Part shown: positions 44,728 to 53,792 of the stretch, in pieces
How the letters are laid out: each line of letters opens with the position of its first letter
How positions within the stretch are numbered: position 1 is the stretch's first letter
Assembly (NCBI RefSeq): GCF_000632225.1
Contig: NZ_JFYV01000003.1
Span: forward strand, 46,505 to 110,504
Origin: Sphingomonas sp. RIT328
GTDB taxonomy: Bacteria; Pseudomonadota; Alphaproteobacteria; Sphingomonadales; Sphingomonadaceae
Direction: 5' to 3'
Length of the DNA: 64,000 nucleotides
The notes under the pieces: generated by a model
Database searches by the model: none
Told to the model about the DNA's origin: nothing
The model's input: only the letters and a program-made list of their open reading frames with translations
Program-made: the position numbers and the translations under genes

Positions 44728-47700
44728 ATGGCGAAGCGTTCGGCGGCAGCTGGATCGATAGGGCTGTTGGCAGCGACGATGCTGGCGAGCGCCGCGACGG
44801 CGCAGACCTACGGCCCGTTCAACGCCGACCTGCCCTCGGGTGGGGAAGCGATCCGCCAGACGATCGGCGAGGCCTCGACGCCGATCGAGGCTGGCCGCTG
44901 GACGCTGTCGGCATGGATCGAGCCACAGGCGCTGCCCTCGACCCTGGTGCCGGTCGCCGGCTTCGGCGATGCGGCGCAGGGACCGCGCCGCTTCCTTGCC
45001 CTGAATGCCGATCACCCCGCCTTGATCACCGAAGGCGGGACGATCACCGCCACGACGAGGCTGTTGCCCGGGCGCTGGTATCACCTCGCCGCAATTGCCG
45101 AAGCGGGCCGCGTCCGCCTCTTCGTCGACGGCAGGATGATCGCCAGCGGACGGATCGCCGTGGCGCCGGTGCCGCCGGTCGCCACGCTCGCGCCGCGCGG
45201 CAGTGGAGCGCCGTTCGCCGGTCGTATCGCCGGCTTCCAGCTTGAGGCCGACGCCCTGTCTCCGGCGCTGCTCCGCAGCCGCGCCGCGACGCGCCCCGAT
45301 CCGGCGCTGATCGCCTTCACCGAAGGCAGCCCGCATTGGCCCGTCCAGGTGCGCCAGATGGCGGGCCAGCTTGCCCCGCAGGATGCCTGGACCCGCCCCC
45401 GCTCGAACGCGCCGATCCCCGCCGCCGTCGCCAAGCCGCTGCCGGTGGTGCGCGGTCCCGTCCGTCGCGCCGACGGCAGCTGGGCGATCGACGGCTGGCG
45501 CCTTGCCGCCGCGCCGACCGTTACCGGCGACGCCGCCGCGATCAGCCGCACCGGGTTCGACGCCAGCCGCTGGTATGCCGCGACCGTGCCGGGCACGGTG
45601 CTGACCACGCTGGTCGATCGCGGCGTCTATCCCGACCCCGCCTACGGCCTCAACAACACGGTCATTCCGGAAACGCTCGCCCGGCAGGACTATTGGTACC
45701 GCACCGAATTCGACGCGCCGGCCGACGTCGCCGGCAAGCGCCAGATCCTCACCTTCGACGGCGTCAATTATGCCGCCGACATATGGGTCAACGGCCGCCG
45801 CGTCGGCGCGATGAAGGGCGCCTTCATCCGCGGCCGGTTCGCGGTGACCCTGGCGCCGGGCCGCAACGCGATCGCCGTCCGCGTCTCGCCGCCGCCCCAT
45901 CCCGGCATCGCGCACGAGGAATCGATGACCGCCGGCGTGGGAGAGAATGGCGGCATGCAGATGCTCGACGGGCCGACCTTCGTCGCCACCGAAGGCTGGG
46001 ACTGGATCCCGTCGATCCGCGACCGCAATACCGGCCTGTGGCAGGGTGTCTCGCTCGCCGCGACCGGGGCGGCGGCGATCGGCGATCCCCACGTCGTCAC
46101 CAGCCTGCCGCGCGCCGACAATTCGGTCGCCGCGGTCGAGATCACGACGCCGCTCACCAACACCGGCGACCGGCGGGTGACCGCGACGGTCCGCGCCGCC
46201 TTCGATGACGTGGCCGTCGAAAAGCAGGTGTCGCTGATGCCGGGGGAGCACGCCGACGTGGTGATGACGCCGGCCGACTTTCCGGCGCTCTCGGTGCACC
46301 ATCCGCGGCTGTGGTGGCCGAACGGCTATGGCGATCCCGCGCTCCACGACCTGACCGTCACCGCCAGCGTCGATGGCGCGCCGAGCGACGTCAAACGCCT
46401 GCGGTTCGGCATGCGGCAGGTCACCTACGATCTGTCGCTGATGGATCAGGCGGGCCGTCTGGAGCGCGTCGGCGTCGATCTGACCAAGGCCCGCAGCCTC
46501 CACCAGCGCATCGTCGACGGCAGCCACGAGGGTATCCGGAAGGTACGCGACGGCTGGGCGGCGAGCCTCGTCGCCGGTGCCGAACGAAGCCCGGCGGTGA
46601 CGCCGGTCACCGATGCGCCGGGCCTGTCGCCCTATCTCGTCATCCGCGTCAACGGCGTGAAGATCGCCGCGCGCGGTGGCAATATCGGCATGGACGACTT
46701 TATGAAGCGGAGCGATCGCGCCCGCCTCGAGCCGATGTTCCGTCTTCACCAGGATGCGCATCTCAACATCATCCGCAACTGGGTCGGCCAGGACACCAGC
46801 GAGACCTTCTTCGATCTCGCCGACGAATATGGCCTGATGGTGCTAAGCGACTTCTGGGAGTCGACGCAGGACTATAATATCGAGGCACAGGACGTCGGGC
46901 TGTTCATGACCAATGCGACCGACGTGGTGAAACGCTATCGCAACCACCCGTCGATCGTCGTCTGGTTCGGGCGCAACGAAGGCGTGCCGCAGCCGGCGCT
47001 CAACACCGCGCTCGAGGATCTGATCGCCAAGGAAGACGGCACGCGGCTCTACATGGGCTCGTCGAACCGGGTGAATCTGCAGAATTCCGGGCCGTACAAC
47101 TGGCGCCCGCCGGTGGAATATTTCACCGAGCACGCCCGCGGCTTCTCGGTCGAGAGCGGCACGCCGTCGCTGCCGACGCTGGAGGCGTGGCAGCGCGCGA
47201 TCCCGAAGGCGGACCAATGGCCGATCGGCGACACCTGGGCCTATCACGACTGGCACCAGACCGGGAACGGCGGGGTCAAGACCTATATGGATGCACTCGC
47301 CGCCCGCTTCGGCGCCGGCACCAGCCTGCCCGACTTCGAGCGCAAGGCGCAGATGATGCAGTACGAATCCTATCGTGCCATCTTCGAGGGGATGAACGCC
47401 GGGCTGTGGACGGTGAATTCGGGGCGGATGCTGTGGATGACGCAGCCGGCCTGGCCATCGTCGGCGTGGCAGATCTTCTCGTCCGACTATGACACCCATG
47501 CCAGCTTCTACGGCGTCAAGAAGGCGGCGGAGCCGGTGCATGTCCAGATGAACCTGCCCGACGGCAAGGTCGTCCTCGTCAACAACCGCCTGACCGACAT
47601 CGCCGGCGCGACCGTTACCGCCAAGGTCGTCGACCTCGCCGGCCGGACGCTGCTCGACCGCAGCACGACGATCACCGCCGCGCACGAGGCGGCCAGCGAT

Positions 47701-48138
47701 GCCCTGGCGCTCGATCTGCCCGCGCTCACCGCGAACGGGCTCGTCCTCGTCGCGCTGTCGGCGCGCGATGCGGGGGGCAAGGACCTCTCCCGCAACCTCT
47801 ACTGGCAGGGTGCCGACGATGCCGCCTATCGCGGCCTGACCAAACTGGCGCCGGTCACGCTGACGACGACGCTCGCCAGCGCCGCCGTCGGCGACGAAAC
47901 CGAAGTCCGCGTCACCCTCGCCAACCCGGCGCGCACCCCGGCGATCGAAACCAAGCTGACGATGATGAACGGCGACGGCAGCCAGATCCTGCCCGCCTAT
48001 TTCAGCGACAATTACGTGTCGCTGCTGCCGGGCGAGACGCGCACGGTGACGGTCCGCTATCCGACCGCGAAGGCGCGCGCCGCCCGCGTCGCATTGCGCG
48101 GCTGGAACGTCGCCGCGGCGGCGGAGCCGGTCCGTTGA
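44728..48138 (+). CDS. GH2 glycoside hydrolase with N-terminal LamG-like region (beta-mannosidase/exo-glucosaminidase type)
   Basis: A 1136-residue secreted enzyme with signal peptide MAKRSAAAGSIGLLAATMLA (cut near SAATA). Residues about 45-210 look like a LamG/concanavalin-like jellyroll (GRWTLSAWIEPQALPST, RWYHLAAIAEAGRVRLFVDG). GH2 sugar-binding, Ig-like and TIM-barrel domains follow. Acid/base Glu751 lies in VVWFGRNEG and nucleophile Glu809 in FSVESGTPSLPT. C-terminal Ig-like domains resemble those of exo-beta-glucosaminidase and endo-beta-mannosidase relatives. With two mannanases nearby, beta-mannosidase action on mannan fragments is inferred. Start 44728 has a GGGGAGAGG ribosome-binding site. 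Confidence 0.88.
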   Translation: MAKRSAAAGSIGLLAATMLASAATAQTYGPFNADLPSGGEAIRQTIGEASTPIEAGRWTLSAWIEPQALPSTLVPVAGFGDAAQGPRRFLALNADHPALITEGGTITATTRLLPGRWYHLAAIAEAGRVRLFVDGRMIASGRIAVAPVPPVATLAPRGSGAPFAGRIAGFQLEADALSPALLRSRAATRPDPALIAFTEGSPHWPVQVRQMAGQLAPQDAWTRPRSNAPIPAAVAKPLPVVRGPVRRADGSWAIDGWRLAAAPTVTGDAAAISRTGFDASRWYAATVPGTVLTTLVDRGVYPDPAYGLNNTVIPETLARQDYWYRTEFDAPADVAGKRQILTFDGVNYAADIWVNGRRVGAMKGAFIRGRFAVTLAPGRNAIAVRVSPPPHPGIAHEESMTAGVGENGGMQMLDGPTFVATEGWDWIPSIRDRNTGLWQGVSLAATGAAAIGDPHVVTSLPRADNSVAAVEITTPLTNTGDRRVTATVRAAFDDVAVEKQVSLMPGEHADVVMTPADFPALSVHHPRLWWPNGYGDPALHDLTVTASVDGAPSDVKRLRFGMRQVTYDLSLMDQAGRLERVGVDLTKARSLHQRIVDGSHEGIRKVRDGWAASLVAGAERSPAVTPVTDAPGLSPYLVIRVNGVKIAARGGNIGMDDFMKRSDRARLEPMFRLHQDAHLNIIRNWVGQDTSETFFDLADEYGLMVLSDFWESTQDYNIEAQDVGLFMTNATDVVKRYRNHPSIVVWFGRNEGVPQPALNTALEDLIAKEDGTRLYMGSSNRVNLQNSGPYNWRPPVEYFTEHARGFSVESGTPSLPTLEAWQRAIPKADQWPIGDTWAYHDWHQTGNGGVKTYMDALAARFGAGTSLPDFERKAQMMQYESYRAIFEGMNAGLWTVNSGRMLWMTQPAWPSSAWQIFSSDYDTHASFYGVKKAAEPVHVQMNLPDGKVVLVNNRLTDIAGATVTAKVVDLAGRTLLDRSTTITAAHEAASDALALDLPALTANGLVLVALSARDAGGKDLSRNLYWQGADDAAYRGLTKLAPVTLTTTLASAAVGDETEVRVTLANPARTPAIETKLTMMNGDGSQILPAYFSDNYVSLLPGETRTVTVRYPTAKARAARVALRGWNVAAAAEPVR

Positions 48139-50081
48139 GGGCGCTGTGGCTCGCCGCCACGCTGATCGCCGCGCCGGCGGCCGCGCAGACCGTCGCCTCG
48201 CCCGACGGGCGGCTGGTCGTCACGCTCGGCACCAACGCGGACGATCAGCCGACCTATGCGCTGGCGGTCGCCGGCCGCCCGGTCATCACCCCGTCGCCGC
48301 TCGGCCTCGAATTCGAGCAATATGCCAAGCTCGCCAACGGCCTGCGCACGACCGGCGTCGCCGCGTCGCAAGGCGAGGACCGCTATACGCTCCGCGCCGG
48401 CAAGGTCGCCGCGGTGGCGGAGCGCTACAACCAGATCATCGTCCATCTCGCGGAGCCGGGCGGCACGCACCGCCGGCTCGACCTGATCCTGCGTGCCTAT
48501 GACGGCGGCATCGCGCTGCGTTACGGCGTGCCGCAACAGCCCGGTCTGACGACGCTGCGCATCGCCAACGAGCTGACGCAATTCGCCTTCGCCGGCGACT
48601 ATGCATGCACCGGGCTCAACCTCGGCAGCTTCGGAACGAGCCACGAGGGGGAATATGATCCGGTTCGCGCCGCGGCGATTCGCCCCCATAATCTGTATGA
48701 GCTGCCGCTCGTCTGCGACACCGGCAACGCCGGCCCGTCGATCGCCATCGCCGAAGCGGCGGTGGAGCATTGGCCGGTGATGTACCTCACCGGCACCGAG
48801 ACCGGCGCGCTCGGAGTGGCGGCGAAGCTCACCCGCCGGCCCGACGATCCGGCGATCGCGGTCAGGCTGGACGTCGGCGCCGGGATCGTTTCGCCATGGC
48901 GCGTCGTGATGGTCGCCGACACCGCCGGCAAGCTGATCGAACATACGCTGCTCACCAGCCTCAATCCGCCGCCACAGGGCGATTTCGCCTGGGTCAGGCC
49001 GGGCAAGACCGCCTGGGACTGGTGGTCGGGGCCGCTGCTCGCCGGCGTCACGCCGGCCGGGTCCAACGCCGCGACCGAGCGCGCGTTCATCGATTTCGCC
49101 GCGTCGCTCAAGCTGCCCTATATGATGATCGACGATGGCTGGTACGCCAACAGCGGCACCGGGCCGCTCGTCCTGCCCGGTGCCGATCCGACCAGGCCGA
49201 TCCCGGCGATCGATCTGCCGGGGCTGGTCCGCTATGCGCGAGCGCGCGACGTCGGCCTGATCCTCTGGATCAACTGGCAGCTGCTCGATCGGGACATGGA
49301 GGGGGTGCTCGCCGCGGTCGAGAAGTTCGGCGCGAAGGGCATCAAGGTCGATTTCATGAACCGCGACGATCAGGCGATGGTCGACTTCTACCATCGCCTC
49401 GCCGCGGCGACCGCACGGCACCATCTGCTGCTCGACCTGCACGGCGCGACGCATCCCTGGGGGATGACGCGGACGTGGCCGAACTTCATCACGCAGGAAG
49501 GGGTGCTCGGCGCGGAATATAACAAATGGACCAAGCGGATCACCGCGCGCCACAATATCACGCTCGCCTATACGCGGATGCTCGCCGGGCCGCTCGACTA
49601 TACCCCCGGCGGCTATCGCAACGCCACGCCGGCAAGCTTCCGCATCGCCGTCAACGGCCCGCAGACCCAGACGACGCGCGCGGCGGAGCTGGCCAAATAT
49701 GTCGTGTTCGAAAGCCCGCTCCAGTCGGTCGCCGACACGCCCGATGCCTATCGCGGCCAGCCCGGCCTCGACTTCCTGGCCGAGGTGCCGGCGAGCTGGG
49801 ACGAGACGCGCTTCGTCCAGGGCACGCTGGGCGAATTGATCGTGCTCGCGCGGCGCAAGGGGGACCGTTGGTATCTCGGCGCGATGACCGACGCCGGGCA
49901 GACGATCGCCGTGCCGCTGACGTTCCTCGGCAAGGGGCGGTACCGCGTCCGCACCTGGCAGGACGGCGCGACGGCGGCCGATCTCGCCACGGGCGGCGGG
50001 ACCGTCGACGCCACGAGCACCCTTCCCCTCGCCCTCCATGCCTCGGGCGGCGGCGTCGCCATCCTCACCCCGGTCCGCTGA
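48135..50081 (+). CDS. GH97 glycoside hydrolase, retaining alpha-galactosidase type
   Basis: A 648-residue periplasmic enzyme with signal peptide (RALWLAATLIAAPAAAQT). The N-terminal beta-sandwich, central TIM barrel and C-terminal beta domain are typical of GH97. In the barrel, GIKVDFMNRDDQ places an Asp (406) where the retaining subgroup (Bacteroides BtGH97b type) has its nucleophile; the inverting alpha-glucosidase SusB lacks it. Glu455 in FITQEGVLGAEYNKW is the likely acid. This points to alpha-galactosidase activity, fitting galactomannan. The TTG start overlaps the GH2 stop (TTGA), with GGAG 9 nt upstream. Confidence 0.9.
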   Translation: MRALWLAATLIAAPAAAQTVASPDGRLVVTLGTNADDQPTYALAVAGRPVITPSPLGLEFEQYAKLANGLRTTGVAASQGEDRYTLRAGKVAAVAERYNQIIVHLAEPGGTHRRLDLILRAYDGGIALRYGVPQQPGLTTLRIANELTQFAFAGDYACTGLNLGSFGTSHEGEYDPVRAAAIRPHNLYELPLVCDTGNAGPSIAIAEAAVEHWPVMYLTGTETGALGVAAKLTRRPDDPAIAVRLDVGAGIVSPWRVVMVADTAGKLIEHTLLTSLNPPPQGDFAWVRPGKTAWDWWSGPLLAGVTPAGSNAATERAFIDFAASLKLPYMMIDDGWYANSGTGPLVLPGADPTRPIPAIDLPGLVRYARARDVGLILWINWQLLDRDMEGVLAAVEKFGAKGIKVDFMNRDDQAMVDFYHRLAAATARHHLLLDLHGATHPWGMTRTWPNFITQEGVLGAEYNKWTKRITARHNITLAYTRMLAGPLDYTPGGYRNATPASFRIAVNGPQTQTTRAAELAKYVVFESPLQSVADTPDAYRGQPGLDFLAEVPASWDETRFVQGTLGELIVLARRKGDRWYLGAMTDAGQTIAVPLTFLGKGRYRVRTWQDGATAADLATGGGTVDATSTLPLALHASGGGVAILTPVR

Positions 50082-50100
50082 CCTTTCGGGAGATTGAACC

Positions 50101-50838
50101 ATGCCCCCCGTGTTCGCCGCCCTGCTGCTCTCCGCCGCCGCCGTGCCGCAGGCGACGCCGTCCGCGCCACCGAAGCCGCAGGCGGAGCGGGAGGCCGAGG
50201 ACCGGTTGCACACCGACTTCGCCTGGCTCGGCCGCTATCGGGCGGCGAATGCGCAGGTGACCGGCCCGGTCCGCGTCGTCTTCCTCGGCGATTCGATCAC
50301 CCAGGGCTGGTTCGACAAGGTGCCCGCCTTCTTCGCCAACGGGCGACAGGGCCGCGGCATCGGTGGGCAGACCACACCGCAGATGCTGCTCCGCTTCCGC
50401 CAGGACGTCATCGACCTCCATCCGCAGGTCGTGCAGATCATGGCCGGCACGAACGACATCGCCGGCAACACCGGCCCGATGACCGCCGAGCAGACCGAGG
50501 CGAATCTGATGTCGATGACCGAACTCGCCCAGGCGCACGGCATCCGCGTCATCCTCGCCTCGATCCCGCCGGCGGATCATTTCCCGTGGCGTCCCGGTCT
50601 CGACACCGCCAGCCGGATCGCCGCGCTCAATCGCTGGATGCAGGCCTATGCCGCGAGGACCGGCGCGACCTATGCCGATTACTGGACCGCGTTGCACGAC
50701 GGCCAGGCGCTCAAGGCGGCGTGGACCTATGACGGGGTCCATCCCAATGCGGCGGGCTATGCCGTCATGGCACCGGTCGCCGAGGCGGCGATCCGCACCG
50801 CGATGGCGAAACCCGCGCCGCGCGCGACGGCGCGCTGA
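50101..50838 (+). CDS. Secreted SGNH/GDSL-family esterase
   Basis: A 245-residue protein with a short signal-like N-terminus (PPVFAALLLSAAAVPQA). SGNH blocks are in order: VVFLGDSITQGW (Ser65), GIGGQTTPQML (Gly), IMAGTNDIAGN (Asn) and DGVHPNAAGY (Asp211, His214). Lengths and motifs match PAF-acetylhydrolase-like carbohydrate esterases. Deacetylation of O-acetylated mannan or oligosaccharides is the inferred role from position, 20 bp after GH97. Its stop and the next start share one base (TGATG). Confidence 0.88.
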   Translation: MPPVFAALLLSAAAVPQATPSAPPKPQAEREAEDRLHTDFAWLGRYRAANAQVTGPVRVVFLGDSITQGWFDKVPAFFANGRQGRGIGGQTTPQMLLRFRQDVIDLHPQVVQIMAGTNDIAGNTGPMTAEQTEANLMSMTELAQAHGIRVILASIPPADHFPWRPGLDTASRIAALNRWMQAYAARTGATYADYWTALHDGQALKAAWTYDGVHPNAAGYAVMAPVAEAAIRTAMAKPAPRATAR

Positions 50839-52295
50839 TGATCGCGCTGCTGCTCGCGCTGGCGGCAGGTCCGGTGGTGCGGACCGACGACGGGCCGGTC
50901 CGCGGCGAGGCTGCGGGGCGCGGGGCGGTGTTTCGCGGCATTCCCTATGCCGCACCGCCCGTCGCGGGCCTGCGCTGGCGCGCACCGCAGCGGCCGCGCC
51001 GCTGGACGCAGGTCCGTGCGGCGGTGGCGACGCATGCCGCCTGTCCGCAGATCGTCTACGGCGACTGGAACCGCGCCGCCGCCGCGGCGAGCGACGAGGA
51101 TTGCCTGTTCGTCGACGTCCGCACACCGGCGCTCGCCGGCAAGCGGCCGGTGCTGGTCTGGATCCATGGCGGCAGCAATCGCGCCGGCGCGGGCGGCGGT
51201 ACGGTCAAATCACGCATCACCGACCGGGGGATCGTGCTGGTCAGCGTGCAGTACAGGCTCGGCGCGCTCGGCTTCCTCTCGCATCCCGCGCTCAGCCGCG
51301 AACAGGGCGGCCACAGCGGCAATTACGGGCTGATGGACCAGCAGGCGGCGCTGCGCTGGGTGGCGCGCAATATCGCGCGCTTCGGCGGCGACCCTGCGCG
51401 CGTGACGATCGCCGGCGAATCCGCCGGGGCGATGGACGTCGGGCTGCACCTGCTCAGCCCGGGTTCGCGCGGCCTGTTCCGGCAGGCCATCGAAGAGAGC
51501 GGCACCGCGGGCTTCGGCACCGCGCCGCGCAGCCTTGCCGGCAACGAGGCGCTCGGCGTCCGCATCGCGCGCCGCGCCGGCCTGCCCGCGACGACCAGCG
51601 CCGCGCAGTTGCGCGCCCTGCCGGTGGCGGCGGTGCTGTCGGCGGATGCCGGCGTCGATGTGCCCGAGCTCGACGACGACAGTTTCGTCTGGTTGCAGGC
51701 GATCGTCGACGGCCGCGTGCTGCGCGACACGCCGGCACGGCTGCTGGCGCAAGGCCGGGTCAACCCCGCACCGCTGCTGATCGGCACGAACGCCAAGGAG
51801 TTGACGCTGCACGGCGGCCTGCCCGCCGCCGCGGCGACGGTGCGCCGTGAATACGGCGGCAATGCCGAGCGCGCCTTGCGCCGCTACGGCCTGCAACCCG
51901 GCGGCACGCCGCTGCGCGATCCCCGGCTGGGCGACATCACCGACCAGCTGGCGACCGACGTCACCTTCCGCTGCCCCGCGCTCGTGGTGGCCGATGCGCT
52001 CGCCGGCCGGGGCGGCGCGGTGTGGCATTATCAGTTCGACTATGCCCCGCCGGGCGGCGCCGTCGCCCATGCGAGCGAGTTGCGCTACGTCTTCGACCCG
52101 CCGCAACCGGGAGAGCCGCCGCTCCAGGCCTATTGGGCGCAGTTCGTCAAGACGGGGCAGCCGAACGGCGCCGGGCTTCCCGTCTGGCCCGCCTATGTGC
52201 CGGCGACGCGCGTCTCGATGGCCTTCCATCAGGACGGGCCGGTCGTCGAAACCGACGTGCGCAAGGACCTGTGCGCGCTGCGCGACATGCCATGA
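50838..52295 (+). CDS. Type-B carboxylesterase
   Basis: A 485-residue alpha/beta hydrolase of the carboxylesterase/lipase family. A short hydrophobic N-terminus (IALLLALAAG) suggests export. The nucleophile elbow IAGESAGAMDVGLH holds Ser195; NYGLMDQQAALRWV and the early RGIPYAAPPVAGLRW are family hallmarks; the likely His lies in AHASELRYVF. Substrate unknown. In this operon it may remove acetyl or aromatic esters from hemicellulose fragments, but this is weaker than the SGNH inference. Confidence 0.88.
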   Translation: MIALLLALAAGPVVRTDDGPVRGEAAGRGAVFRGIPYAAPPVAGLRWRAPQRPRRWTQVRAAVATHAACPQIVYGDWNRAAAAASDEDCLFVDVRTPALAGKRPVLVWIHGGSNRAGAGGGTVKSRITDRGIVLVSVQYRLGALGFLSHPALSREQGGHSGNYGLMDQQAALRWVARNIARFGGDPARVTIAGESAGAMDVGLHLLSPGSRGLFRQAIEESGTAGFGTAPRSLAGNEALGVRIARRAGLPATTSAAQLRALPVAAVLSADAGVDVPELDDDSFVWLQAIVDGRVLRDTPARLLAQGRVNPAPLLIGTNAKELTLHGGLPAAAATVRREYGGNAERALRRYGLQPGGTPLRDPRLGDITDQLATDVTFRCPALVVADALAGRGGAVWHYQFDYAPPGGAVAHASELRYVFDPPQPGEPPLQAYWAQFVKTGQPNGAGLPVWPAYVPATRVSMAFHQDGPVVETDVRKDLCALRDMP

Positions 52296-52349
52296 CCGTG
52301 CGCGATCGGCATCGCATCCGCCGACGTCGCGACGAATTTGGCTTATATT

Positions 52350-52360
52350 GGTATGATACC
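52350..52360. promoter_or_regulatory. Palindrome GGTATGATACC ahead of ROK gene
   Basis: A perfect 5-bp inverted repeat around a central G, in an AT-rich stretch (TTATATTGGTATGATACC) between the carboxylesterase and ROK genes. It contains a TATGAT -10-like hexamer (52352-52357), so a bound protein would block a promoter there. An operator for the ROK protein is inferred. Confidence 0.4.
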
Positions 52361-52480
52361 TTGCCATTGCTGGAGGTGAAGCGCGATAGTTGGTGCGGGA
52401 AGAGGCCAAGCTGATTCGCCGATCGCGTGACCGACGCGGCGACGTCTCTACGAAACGGCACAGACCAGAAGAGGATGGGG

Positions 52481-53719
52481 ATGGCGATCAGCTTCGGCAG
52501 CAAATCGAACGGGCGCACCGATGCCATGCTCGCCGACGGGCGCGACGCCCGGCTGTCGCGCAGCCTGTCCGGCACCAACCTCGAACGCGCCGGCGACTAT
52601 AACCTGCGCGCCGTGTTGCAGGCGGTGCGGCTGAACGGCGACACCACCCGCGCCGCGATCGCGCAGCAGACCGGGCTCACCGCGCCGACCATCGCCAATA
52701 TCACCACCCGGCTGGTCGACATGGGCCTCGTCCGTCATGCCGGGCGCATGCAGGGCGGGCGCGGGCAGCCGGCGCTGCGCCTGCAAATCGATCCCGATGG
52801 CGCCTTCGCGATCGGCCTCAACATCGACCGCGATCATCTGACGCTGGTGACGCTCGATCTCGCCGGACAGGTCCGCAGCCGGACGACGCGCGAGATCGCC
52901 TTCGCCATGCCCGAGGATGTCGTCGCCTTCGTCGGCGCGGAGATCGACCGCGCGATCGCGGAAGGCGGGGTCGACCGCGATCGCCTGCTCGGCGTCGGCG
53001 TCGCCATTCCCGACGATCTCGGCCGCATCGCCCTGCCCCATCGCCCCGCCGGCTATGACCGGTGGAGCGACGTGGACCTGGCGGAGCTGCTGTCGATCCT
53101 GCCGTGGCCGATCCATTGCGACAATGATGCCGCAGCCGCCGCGCTGGGGGAGGCCGAATATGGCACCGCCTTCGACAATCCGAGCTTCTTCTACCTGCTG
53201 ATCAGCGCCGGTCTCGGCGGCGGGCCGGTGATCGATCGCTCCTATCATCGCGGCGCCAACGCCCGCAGCGGCGAGATCGGCCTGATGCCCGATACGACGG
53301 GCCGCCCCGGCGCGACGGTGCAGGATACGGTATCGCTATCGGCCCTGTTCGCCCGGCTCGAAGAAGCGGGGCTCGGGCGGCCGAGCGTCGAAGACCTCGG
53401 CGGGGACGATCCGCGAATGGCGCCGGTGATCGACGGCTGGCTGGCCGATGCCACCCGGGCACTCACCGCGCCGCTCGTCGCGATCAATTGCCTGCTCGAT
53501 CCCGATGCGATCCTGATCGGCGGGCGGCTGCCGATGCCGCTGATTGAGCGGCTCGCGACGGGCCTGACCGCGGCGCTCGACGCGGTGCCGCAGCCGTCGC
53601 GCGCCAAGGTCATGCCCGCGGTGATGGCCCGCGACGCGCCGGCGATCGGCGCGGCGATTTTGCCGTTCCTCGACCATATCCTGCCGTCCGACGCGATCCT
53701 GATCCAGAGCGGCCGCTGA
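52481..53719 (+). CDS. ROK-family transcriptional regulator
   Basis: A 412-residue protein with an N-terminal winged helix (TRAAIAQQTGLTAPTIANIT then TRLVDMGLV) and a ROK sugar-binding domain (GLNIDRDHLTLVTLDLAG; IHCDNDAAAAALGEAEYG; GLGGGPVIDRSYHRGANARS). The usual ROK zinc cluster CxCGxxGCxE is absent: after GEIGLMPDTTGRPG no Cys follows. It is thus a repressor-type ROK protein with a modified effector site. Start 52481 is preferred because GAGG lies 6-7 nt upstream; 52475 and 52427 are alternatives. It presumably controls the surrounding mannan genes. Confidence 0.88.
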   Translation: MAISFGSKSNGRTDAMLADGRDARLSRSLSGTNLERAGDYNLRAVLQAVRLNGDTTRAAIAQQTGLTAPTIANITTRLVDMGLVRHAGRMQGGRGQPALRLQIDPDGAFAIGLNIDRDHLTLVTLDLAGQVRSRTTREIAFAMPEDVVAFVGAEIDRAIAEGGVDRDRLLGVGVAIPDDLGRIALPHRPAGYDRWSDVDLAELLSILPWPIHCDNDAAAAALGEAEYGTAFDNPSFFYLLISAGLGGGPVIDRSYHRGANARSGEIGLMPDTTGRPGATVQDTVSLSALFARLEEAGLGRPSVEDLGGDDPRMAPVIDGWLADATRALTAPLVAINCLLDPDAILIGGRLPMPLIERLATGLTAALDAVPQPSRAKVMPAVMARDAPAIGAAILPFLDHILPSDAILIQSGR

Positions 53720-53741
53720 TCGCGTCGGCCGGATATCGGGC

Positions 53742-53774
53742 AAAAAGGGTGGAGGGCCGGACGACCCTCCACCC
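53742..53774 (-). terminator. Intrinsic terminator of the TonB-dependent receptor gene
   Basis: Read leftward, a 10-bp perfect stem GGGTGGAGGG/CCCTCCACCC (arms 53765-53774 and 53747-53756) with an 8-nt loop is followed by TTTTTG. It lies 18 nt past the receptor stop. It also faces the ROK gene end and may work both ways. Confidence 0.85.
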
Positions 53775-53792
53775 AGCTCGGGGAGGAACCGA

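Noticed and set aside
44437..46761. 774-codon open frame opposite the thioesterase/GH2 genes
   Set aside because: Shadow frame; crosses the promoter region of GH2 and lacks any recognisable fold.
48057..50213. 718-codon open frame opposite GH97
   Set aside because: Shadow of GH97 with no family features.
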